From contig URPT01000116.1 in NCBI GenBank assembly GCA_900549845.1, positions 1 through 5,152 of the forward strand: 5,152 nt of DNA, read 5' to 3'. Below are positions 1 through 4,973 of the stretch, piece after piece. How positions within the stretch are numbered: the stretch's first letter is position 1; each line of letters begins with the position of its first letter. The notes beneath the pieces are model-generated. The model did no database searches and was not told where the DNA came from. It worked only from the letters and a program-made list of their open reading frames with translations. The position numbers and the translations under genes were made by a program. This stretch comes from an uncultured Veillonella sp. Its GTDB lineage: Bacteria > Bacillota > Negativicutes > Veillonellales > Veillonellaceae.

Positions 1-90
1 GTAGTAATCGAAAAAATGGAATATATAGGTTTATTATAGAATATAGACAGATAGTTAATTAGAATAGAATTAAAGAAGGGGGAACTATAT

Positions 91-120
91 ATAACAGTTC
101 TATAGAATCCGTGATATAAT
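91..120 (+). promoter_or_regulatory. Probable promoter of the TVP38-like gene (extended -10)
   Basis: A perfect TATAAT at 115-120 is preceded by TG at 112-113, which makes an extended -10 element. ATAACA at 91-96 matches four of six bases of the -35 consensus with an 18-base spacer. Transcription would begin near 127 and give a leader of about 25 bases before the ATG at 152. The spacer contains the perfect palindrome TTCTATAGAA (98-107), and GAACT (82-86) pairs with AGTTC (96-100) across the -35, so a repressor site here is possible. This is a motif call from sequence only. Confidence 0.6.
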
Positions 121-151
121 GGAACTAGTTTTTTTATAAAACGAGGTATAT

Positions 152-889
152 ATGAGTACAAGAAAATTAAAGCCTTCTGGTGAAGGTTGGGTACAGTTAA
201 TAGCAGGCATTGGTTTTGTCATTCTATTAATTGCCATCAATATAGTAGACCCTACATTTTATCCAACTATGTGGCATTTAGCGACGAGTGGATCTATGGA
301 TGAAATAGCAGAGTATATCCAAGGCTTTGGTCCTATGGCCATGGTCGTAAGTATGCTTCTCGATATTTTTGTTAATGCTGTTGGTTTCTTACCATCTATC
401 TTTATATCTACAGCAAATGGATTAGTATTCGGTATGTGGCCAGGCATAATTATTTCTTGGCTTGCAGAAACAATTGGTGTAGTCATTAGCTTTTACATTA
501 TGCGTTACTTCTTGCGTGATACGGCGGATAAGCTTATTGCTAAGAGTACGGTATTGATGAAAGTAGATGATTTCTCCGGTAAAAATGGTTTTGTGGTTAT
601 GTTATTTGCACGATCCTTACCATACTTCCCATCTGGTGTTATTACGGCACTAGGTGCTATTAGTAAAATTAAACCGAGAGACTATATCTTAGCAAATTTA
701 ATTGGTAAATTCCCATCTACAGCTCTTGAAGTTGCTATCGGTACAGATATTGTAAATTTCCAAGAGAATATGGGGCGATTAGGAATTATTGTTCTTGTTG
801 CAGGTGTTGTATACTTCATACTTTGGAAAGTGTATAAGAACTATATTAATAAGAAGAATGCGGAACAAGAACATGATCCTAATGCGTAA
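152..889 (+). CDS. TVP38/TMEM64 family membrane protein (VTT domain, DedA superfamily)
   Basis: This is a 245-residue integral membrane protein of normal length for the family. The start ATG follows GAGG (143-146) at a suitable distance. Hydrophobic segments lie at about residues 14-32, 60-88, 94-121, 145-172 and 208-226, with a charged, lysine-rich C-terminal tail. The VTT-domain pattern is visible in two places: a Gly/aromatic-rich block (NGLVFGMWPG, 89-98, running to FYIMRYFLRD at 114-123), and the helix-turn block around FARSLPYFPSG (152-162) and LIGKFPST (183-190), where R154, P157 and P160 fall at family-conserved spots. Relatives in the DedA/VTT superfamily act as lipid scramblases or undecaprenyl-phosphate or polyamine-linked transporters, but the role of bacterial TVP38 proteins is mostly undefined, so no substrate is assigned. 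It lies 52 bases upstream of the aminotransferase gene with no terminator between, so the two are probably co-transcribed. Whether they are linked in function is unknown. Confidence 0.88.
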   Translation: MSTRKLKPSGEGWVQLIAGIGFVILLIAINIVDPTFYPTMWHLATSGSMDEIAEYIQGFGPMAMVVSMLLDIFVNAVGFLPSIFISTANGLVFGMWPGIIISWLAETIGVVISFYIMRYFLRDTADKLIAKSTVLMKVDDFSGKNGFVVMLFARSLPYFPSGVITALGAISKIKPRDYILANLIGKFPSTALEVAIGTDIVNFQENMGRLGIIVLVAGVVYFILWKVYKNYINKKNAEQEHDPNA

Positions 890-890
890 T

Positions 891-921
891 TTTTTAACGT
901 AGTAATATTTTTAACTTAGTA
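891..921 (+). repeat. 14-bp near-perfect direct repeat between the first two genes
   Basis: TTTTTAACGTAGTA (891-904) is repeated as TTTTTAACTTAGTA (908-921), 13 of 14 bases identical, with starts 17 bases apart. It fills most of the 52-base gap before the aminotransferase ribosome binding site (GAGG at 931-934). It could be a tandem protein-binding site or a chance feature of AT-rich DNA. No convincing hairpin or terminator is present here. Confidence 0.5.
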
Positions 922-941
922 TATATGAAAGAGGCGATAGT

Positions 942-2135
942 ATGAGCTTTTCTCTTCCTGAACGGGTGACTCTAAAAGGTCCTAATTTTATTCGTGAAGT
1001 ATTTGAACGTGGTGTAGGAGTAGAAGGTTTTATTAGCTTTGGTATTGGTAATCCTGCACCTGAAGCCATTCCTGTTGAGGTTATTGAAAAGGCTTTTGAT
1101 GAAGTGGTTCACTCTAATCCAATGAGTCTTTTACAATATGGCCCAATGCAAGGTGATGCACATTTAGCAGAATTGACATTAGATCGTCTTGTAAAAACAC
1201 ATAAGATGAACCCAGAAGGTCAAGGTCTTATAATCTCCAATGGTGCTGGTCAGCTATTAGGCCTTGTACCAATTACTGTATTGGAACCTGGCGATGAAGT
1301 ATACATGGATGAATTCACTTTTACCAGTGCCATTAATTCTGTACGAAACATGGGTGGTAAAGCATTAGGTATTAAGACTGATGAGTATGGCATGATTCCT
1401 AGTGAATTAGAAAAAGCGGCTCAATCTGGTGAAGGTAAATATATTTATCTCATTCCTAACTTCCAAAACCCAACAGGTATTACAATGCCGTTGGAACGCC
1501 GTAAAGAAATTTACGCCATTGCGTCTAAATATGATTTGTTTATCTATGAAGATGATCCATACGGTGAGATTCGCTTTGCTGGCGAGTACATTCCAACATT
1601 TAAATCCTTTGATACAGAAAATCGTGTTCTCTATGCAGGTTCGTATTCAAAGACATTATCTGCTGGTTTGCGTGTAGGTTTCTTATTTGGCCCAACTAAA
1701 GTTATTGAAGCTATTCAAGCATTAAAAAATAATACAGCAGGGCAAATGCCATTAGTTACGCAAAAAGTGGTAGCTAAAGTGCTAGATACAATCGATTACG
1801 ACGCACATTTAGAAAATGTACGTAAAGTTTATAAAACAAAATGTGATGCCTTGTTAAATGCTTTTAACAAGTATGCAAGCTCTAAGGTTAAGTTAACACA
1901 GCCTACTGGTGGTATGTTCGCATGGATGATGATGCCTGAGGATGTAAATTGTGATGAATTCTTCGAAGCATGTATGGACAGAAATATAGGGATTATTAAG
2001 TGTGGTGCCTTTGCAGCTGATGGAGCAGGGGAAGGACATGCATTCCGTTTGAGCTATACAGTACCAACAGTAGAAGAAATTACAAAAGGCATGGAAATTC
2101 TTGGAGCTTTAACTAAAGAATTCTGTGGTGAGTAA
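942..2135 (+). CDS. PLP-dependent aminotransferase, class I/II, LysN/2-aminoadipate type
   Basis: This 397-residue, full-length fold-type I aminotransferase should transfer an amino group from an amino acid to a 2-oxo acid in the cytoplasm. Visible active-site features are: YGPMQG (66-71), which carries the aromatic residue contributed across the dimer; the NPTG motif (177-180); EDDPYG (203-208), where D204 should contact the pyridine nitrogen and Y207 the cofactor oxygen; SYSKTLSAGLRVG (234-246), with K237 the Schiff-base lysine and R244 binding phosphate; and FRLSY (368-372), with R369 binding the substrate carboxylate. The layout resembles LysN/Aro8-type enzymes and the catalytic half of MocR regulators, but there is no N-terminal winged-helix domain, so this is an enzyme and not a MocR regulator. 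The substrate cannot be fixed from sequence: 2-aminoadipate, aromatic and branched-chain amino acids are all possible. The start ATG follows GAGG (931-934) with 7 bases between. No intrinsic terminator with a T-run follows, so read-through into the Mrp gene is possible. Confidence 0.93.
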   Translation: MSFSLPERVTLKGPNFIREVFERGVGVEGFISFGIGNPAPEAIPVEVIEKAFDEVVHSNPMSLLQYGPMQGDAHLAELTLDRLVKTHKMNPEGQGLIISNGAGQLLGLVPITVLEPGDEVYMDEFTFTSAINSVRNMGGKALGIKTDEYGMIPSELEKAAQSGEGKYIYLIPNFQNPTGITMPLERRKEIYAIASKYDLFIYEDDPYGEIRFAGEYIPTFKSFDTENRVLYAGSYSKTLSAGLRVGFLFGPTKVIEAIQALKNNTAGQMPLVTQKVVAKVLDTIDYDAHLENVRKVYKTKCDALLNAFNKYASSKVKLTQPTGGMFAWMMMPEDVNCDEFFEACMDRNIGIIKCGAFAADGAGEGHAFRLSYTVPTVEEITKGMEILGALTKEFCGE

Positions 2136-2139
2136 TATA

Positions 2140-2169
2140 TTGATAAAGTTTGATATGACATGATACAAT
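2140..2169 (+). promoter_or_regulatory. Probable promoter of the Mrp gene (extended -10)
   Basis: TTGATA (2140-2145) matches five of six -35 bases. An 18-base spacer separates it from TACAAT (2164-2169), also five of six. TG at 2161-2162 makes the -10 an extended one. Transcription would start near 2176 and leave a leader of about 80 bases. The -35 lies just 5 bases past the aminotransferase stop codon. TGATA recurs exactly every 10 bases at 2141, 2151 and 2161. Confidence 0.62.
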
Positions 2170-2190
2170 GTAACAGTAGATACATTGTAT
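2163..2190. promoter_or_regulatory. Perfect 10-bp inverted repeat over the mrp -10/start region (operator candidate)
   Basis: ATACAATGTA (2163-2172) and TACATTGTAT (2181-2190) are exact reverse complements around an 8-base centre. Each arm also contains a palindrome of the form TACA-N-TGTA (2164-2172 and 2181-2189), so the site reads as two symmetric boxes 17 bases apart. It covers the -10 and the predicted start of transcription, the classic position for a repressor. Alternatively it forms an AU-rich hairpin at the end of the aminotransferase mRNA, but there is no T-run after it, so a terminator is unlikely. I do not recognise the cognate regulator. Confidence 0.55.
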
Positions 2191-2224
2191 TTACCATATA
2201 AACAAAAGGTTTTACATATAGATG

Positions 2225-2239
2225 TGAGGTAGTTCCTCA
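2225..2239 (+). other. Small hairpin in the mrp leader
   Basis: TGAGG (2225-2229) pairs with CCTCA (2235-2239) around a 5-base loop. The 5' arm holds a Shine-Dalgarno-like GAGG, but no start codon lies at a workable distance after it. The structure sits 8 bases upstream of the AGGTG that probably serves the mrp start. It is short, so it may have no role. Confidence 0.3.
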
Positions 2240-2258
2240 AAGAAAGTAGGTGTTTACT

Positions 2259-3092
2259 ATGGGTTGCGGTAGCAGCAGTGATTGTGGCGGATGCCCATCT
2301 CAATCTTCTGGTTGCGGTGGCGGCGCGCCTCAACAACCTCAAGATCTTACAGCTCAATTACACGAGCTTAGTTCTGTTAAACATGTAATCGGCGTAGTAT
2401 CTGGTAAAGGTGGCGTAGGTAAATCCTCCGTTACAAGCTTGATGGCCATTACTATGGCGCGTAAAGGTTACAAAGTAGGTATCCTCGATGCGGATATTAC
2501 AGGTCCTTCCATTCCTAAGATGTTCGGCATAAAGGAAAAAGCATATGCTGACGAAATTGGCATGTATCCTGTAAAATCTAAAGGCGGTATTGACGTTATG
2601 TCTGTTAACCTTCTTTTAGAAAACGATACAGATCCAGTTTTATGGCGTGGTCCTATTTTAGGCAATGTTGTAAAACAATTTTATACAGATGTAATTTGGA
2701 AAGACATCGATTATTTATTCGTTGATATGCCACCAGGAACAGGTGACGTAGCGATTACTGTATACCAATCCTTGAAATTGGATGGTATCATCATCGTTAC
2801 ATCTCCTCAAGACTTGGTATCCATGATTGTTGAAAAAGCAGTAAAAATGGCTGATTTAATGCAAGTGCCTATTATTGGCGTAGTGGAAAACTACTCTTAC
2901 TTCCATTGCCCAGATAACGGTAAGGATTACCAAATCTTTGGTGAAAGCCACATTGAAGAAATCCTTCAAAAATACGGTCTATTATTGTTAAACCGTTTAC
3001 CAATTGATCCAACTATTGCAAATCTTTGCGACCAAGGTGATATTGAGTCTATCGAAAAAACAAATTTAGAGGACGTATCTCTACCTGAATAG
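2259..3092 (+). CDS. mrp: Mrp/NBP35-type Fe-S cluster carrier ATPase (ApbC family)
   Basis: This is a 277-residue cytoplasmic P-loop ATPase expected to bind an Fe-S cluster and pass it to apoproteins. I start it at ATG 2259, which follows AGGTG (2248-2252) by 6 bases. A GTG at 2250 in frame would add only three residues and overlaps that site. The N-terminus is a Cys/Gly/Ser-rich tail with C3, C9, C12 and C19 (C-x5-C-x2-C-x6-C), as in NBP35-like members. Next comes the deviant Walker A SGKGGVGKS (48-56) with the signature lysine K50, then LDADITGPSIPKMFG (76-90), WRGP (129-132) and the Mrp signature VDMPPGTGD (155-163). The C-terminal ENYSYFHCPDNGK (210-222) is where the family usually has a CPxC motif; C217 is present but the second cysteine is replaced by N220. 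The C-terminal part (LPIDPTIANLCDQGDIE, 247-263) is typical and complete. It has its own promoter and terminator, so it is probably monocistronic. The Cys tail with the altered CPxC motif could mean that cluster binding has shifted to the N-terminus; that is inference. Confidence 0.93.
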   Translation: MGCGSSSDCGGCPSQSSGCGGGAPQQPQDLTAQLHELSSVKHVIGVVSGKGGVGKSSVTSLMAITMARKGYKVGILDADITGPSIPKMFGIKEKAYADEIGMYPVKSKGGIDVMSVNLLLENDTDPVLWRGPILGNVVKQFYTDVIWKDIDYLFVDMPPGTGDVAITVYQSLKLDGIIIVTSPQDLVSMIVEKAVKMADLMQVPIIGVVENYSYFHCPDNGKDYQIFGESHIEEILQKYGLLLLNRLPIDPTIANLCDQGDIESIEKTNLEDVSLPE

Positions 3093-3108
3093 GATTTATA
3101 TGATGATG

Positions 3109-3142
3109 AAAGCTGTGCATACCTAGTGATGCACAGCTTTTT
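3109..3142 (+). terminator. Intrinsic terminator after the Mrp gene
   Basis: AAAGCTGTGCAT (3109-3120) and ATGCACAGCTTT (3129-3140) form a perfect 12-bp stem with an 8-base loop. The T-run covers 3138-3142. It starts 17 bases after the mrp stop codon, so it ends that transcription unit and separates it from the transporter gene. Confidence 0.9.
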
Positions 3143-3218
3143 CTCATTTCTTTTTATGTTGTAATATATTATATTTATCATAAGAAGATATAAATTTATT
3201 TCTAACTTCACATACTAC

Positions 3219-3271
3219 TGATATATACTGAAGACACCGTAAGATAGGAGGCTTAGTGTGTGTGTTATAGT
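3219..3271 (+). promoter_or_regulatory. Candidate promoter region for the carboxylate transporter
   Basis: The terminator upstream means the transporter needs a promoter in this gap. Two weak candidates are visible. One is TG at 3219-3220 followed by an AT-rich stretch containing TATACT (3224-3229). The other is an extended -10, TG-T-TATAGT (3263-3271). Neither has a good -35. They differ in consequence: the first puts the extra AGGAGG at 3246-3251 in the leader RNA, the second does not. Confidence 0.3.
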
Positions 3272-3313
3272 CACCTTGCGATGCCTTGGTATTTCAGCAG
3301 TTATATATTTTAG
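3246..3313 (+). other. Possible short leader ORF with its own Shine-Dalgarno, upstream of the transporter
   Basis: A perfect AGGAGG (3246-3251) lies about 90 bases before the transporter start. With 8 bases of spacing it precedes GTG at 3260, which opens a 17-codon ORF (MCYSHLAMPWYFSSYIF) ending in TAG at 3311-3313, 26 bases before the transporter ATG. An alternative GTG at 3258 would run about 49 codons out of frame across the transporter start. The peptide has no run of one amino acid that would mark a classical attenuator. This is a candidate only; the AGGAGG may be chance. Confidence 0.25.
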
Positions 3314-3327
3314 TTTTTTCCTATGTA

Positions 3328-3342
3328 GGAGGTATGTGTATG
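3328..3342 (+). promoter_or_regulatory. Ribosome binding site that fixes the transporter start
   Basis: GGAGG (3328-3332) lies 7 bases before ATG 3340. The in-frame ATG at 3334 is only one base past this site, and an upstream in-frame TTG at 3286 has no ribosome binding site, so 3340 is the best start. The 18 residues that the TTG start would add should be dropped. Confidence 0.85.
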
Positions 3343-4740
3343 AAAAAACTGTTAAATTGGATTATTCCAGCGGTCTTTGGTATAGGCTTATGGTTTATTC
3401 CAACGCCTGAGGGTTTAACACCTCAATCTTGGCATTTATTCGCCATCTTTGTTGCTACTATCGTAGGCTTTATTACTCAGCCATTACCGATTGGTGGCGT
3501 ATCTATCATTGTAATTACTGTGGCGGCTTTGACTGGTACTTTGAAAATCGGCGAAGCTATCTCTGGTTTTGCTAACTCTGCTATCTGGTTGATCGTAGGC
3601 GCTTTCTTATTCTCTCGTGGCTTTATTAAAACTGGTTTGGGGAAACGTATTGCTTATAATTTGATTGCTGCTTTTGGTAGTAGCTCCTTACGTTTGGCTT
3701 ATGCATTAGCATTATCTGATTTAATTTTGGCTCCAGCAACTCCATCTAATACAGCTCGTGTAGGTGGTGTTATAATGCCAATTACTACAAGCTTGGCAAA
3801 AGCTTTCGGTTCTGAGCCTCAAGATGGTCCTCGTAAAATTGGTTCCTTCTTGATGCAATCTATTTATCAAGTTAATACAATTACATCTGCTATGTTCCAA
3901 ACATCCATGGCTGGTAACACATTGGTTGCAGCATTGGCGCTTCAATCTTTTGGTATTGGTATCACATGGGGTGATTGGGCTATGGCTGCCATCGTGCCAG
4001 GTATTATTGCATTGATCATTATGCCGTACTTTATTTACAAAGTATATCCACCTGAAATTACAGATGCTCGCGAAGCACAACAAATGATTAAAGAAGAGTT
4101 AAAAGGCCTTGGTAAAATGTCCTTCCAAGAATGGGTTATGCTAGGCGTATTCGTTTTGGCTTTAGTTTTATGGGCTACTTCTCAATTTACTAAAATTGAT
4201 GCTACAACTGTTGCATTCTTAGGTATTTCTATTTTGCTTGCTACAAGTGTTCTTGTATGGGACGATGTTAAAAGTGAAAAAGGTGCTTGGGATACATTAG
4301 TTTGGATGGGTACATTGATGGGCTTTGCCGGTTTCTTGTCCAAATTGGGCTTTATTAAATGGGCAACAGTACTTGTAGGCGGTTATATTCCAGAAGGATC
4401 TTGGATTATTGCCTTCGTTATAGCTGTACTTATTAATACATATTCCCACTATGTATTCGCATCTTTGACTGCACATATTTCTGCAATGTTCGTAGCATTT
4501 TCTGCAATTGCTATCTCTGCAGGTGCACCACCAATGTTGACACTGTTGATGATTGCATTCACATCTAACTTGTGTATGTCTTTGACTCACTATGCAGCAG
4601 GTCCATCTCCTGTAATCTTCAATACTGGTTATGTTCCTCAAAATACATGGTGGAAACTAGGTTTCTTCGCATCCGTAATCAACTTAATTATCTTTATGGG
4701 CCTTGGTTCCGTATGGATGAAAGCAATTGGTATGTGGTAA
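3340..4740 (+). CDS. DASS-family (CitT-like) di/tricarboxylate transporter
   Basis: This 466-residue, full-length polytopic membrane protein has about 11-14 hydrophobic segments along its length. It belongs to the divalent anion:sodium symporter family (Na_sulph_symp), which imports or exchanges succinate, malate, fumarate, citrate, tartrate or 2-oxoglutarate across the cytoplasmic membrane. Supporting motifs are LAPATPSNTARVGG (130-143) with the substrate/Na+-site signature S136-N137-T138, a second-half stretch YSHYVFASLTAHISAMF (368-384) in the place where other family members carry a second SNT, and LTHYAAGPSPVIFNTGYV (415-432), which closely resembles the CitT/TtdT/SODiT1 branch. That branch contains both antiporters (CitT, citrate/succinate) and chloroplast 2-oxoglutarate/malate exchangers, so exchange is as likely as Na+ symport. 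The exact substrate cannot be read from sequence. It is flanked by terminators on both sides and so forms its own unit. In a lactate/malate/succinate-using anaerobe a dicarboxylate carrier would fit central metabolism. Confidence 0.9.
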   Translation: MKKLLNWIIPAVFGIGLWFIPTPEGLTPQSWHLFAIFVATIVGFITQPLPIGGVSIIVITVAALTGTLKIGEAISGFANSAIWLIVGAFLFSRGFIKTGLGKRIAYNLIAAFGSSSLRLAYALALSDLILAPATPSNTARVGGVIMPITTSLAKAFGSEPQDGPRKIGSFLMQSIYQVNTITSAMFQTSMAGNTLVAALALQSFGIGITWGDWAMAAIVPGIIALIIMPYFIYKVYPPEITDAREAQQMIKEELKGLGKMSFQEWVMLGVFVLALVLWATSQFTKIDATTVAFLGISILLATSVLVWDDVKSEKGAWDTLVWMGTLMGFAGFLSKLGFIKWATVLVGGYIPEGSWIIAFVIAVLINTYSHYVFASLTAHISAMFVAFSAIAISAGAPPMLTLLMIAFTSNLCMSLTHYAAGPSPVIFNTGYVPQNTWWKLGFFASVINLIIFMGLGSVWMKAIGMW

Positions 4741-4780
4741 GAACAGATATCCAGAATTTTATATACTTGTAATACATTAA

Positions 4781-4800
4781 AAACTATATATGTATAGTTT
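4781..4800. repeat. AT-rich inverted repeat after the transporter gene
   Basis: AAACTATA (4781-4788) and TATAGTTT (4793-4800) are exact reverse complements around TATG. It lies 40 bases after the stop codon and 27 bases before the strong terminator. With no T-run beyond TTT it is not a good terminator itself. It could be a 3' mRNA structure, a binding site or chance. Confidence 0.4.
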
Positions 4801-4827
4801 GATTATAGTGTGGTTACAAAATATACG

Positions 4828-4857
4828 AAAAGCCGTCCCACTTGGGGCGGCTTTTTT
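4828..4857 (+). terminator. Strong intrinsic terminator after the transporter gene
   Basis: AAAAGCCGTCCC (4828-4839) pairs with GGGGCGGCTTTT (4844-4855) through 12 pairs, one of them G-T, around the tetraloop ACTT. A run of six T follows the GC-rich stem (4852-4857). It ends the transporter unit. The reverse strand has only four T after the stem, so it is weaker in that direction. Confidence 0.93.
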
Positions 4858-4973
4858 GTGATAAAATAAGAGCAGTTAATATATTATTAATGTATATGTT
4901 GTAAAATTATACGTAAATGAACTATTCATTGTGAATATACGAATAGCATCATTATTTTACATAGGAGGAATCT
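4858..4973 (+). promoter_or_regulatory. AT-rich leader/promoter region of the aminopeptidase gene with two palindromes
   Basis: A promoter must lie here because a terminator precedes it. Candidates are TTGTGA (4856-4861) with TATATT (4880-4885) at 18 bases, and an extended -10 TGATAAAAT (4859-4867) without a clear -35. Two perfect palindromes with 3-base centres are present: TTAATA-TAT-TATTAA (4876-4890) and TATTCA-TTG-TGAATA (4923-4937). A further GAATAG (4941-4946) can also pair with CTATTC (4922-4927). The region ends in a perfect AGGAGG (4963-4968). The promoter assignment is tentative. Confidence 0.35.

Noticed and set aside
1..39. Possible C-terminal tail of an upstream gene (frame open from base 1 to TAG at 37-39)
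   Set aside because: Twelve codons are too few to tell a gene end from AT-rich non-coding DNA; nothing recognisable is encoded.
259..486. 75-codon open frame on the minus strand inside the TVP38-like gene
   Set aside because: It lies fully antisense to a well-supported membrane protein, shows no recognisable domain, and I saw no convincing ribosome binding site.
2163..2190. Reading the inverted repeat as the aminotransferase terminator
   Set aside because: The stem is AU-rich and followed only by TTACC, with no T-run, unlike the two clear terminators elsewhere in the window.
2109..2357. 82-codon minus-strand frame over the mrp promoter and N-terminus
   Set aside because: It overlaps the Cys-rich start of Mrp and the promoter, and its Arg/Ala/Thr-rich product reflects the reverse of Gly/Ser/Cys codons.
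3189..3252. A known riboswitch or T-box in the transporter leader
   Set aside because: I found no T-box sequence, no conserved riboswitch core that I recognise, and no terminator/antiterminator pair before the gene; only short 5-6 bp pairings are possible.
3286..3339. N-terminal extension of the transporter from TTG at 3286
   Set aside because: No ribosome binding site precedes the TTG, while ATG 3340 has GGAGG at 7 bases and starts a normal family N-terminus.
3721..4641. Two long minus-strand open frames (3721-4083 and 4297-4641) antisense to the transporter
   Set aside because: Their products are rich in Cys, Asn, Arg and His in an unstructured way, as expected from the reverse frame of an AT-rich membrane protein gene. 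The + strand product has clear family motifs.
4572..4772. 66-codon + strand frame across the transporter 3' end
   Set aside because: It is an out-of-frame shadow of the transporter with no independent ribosome binding site or domain.
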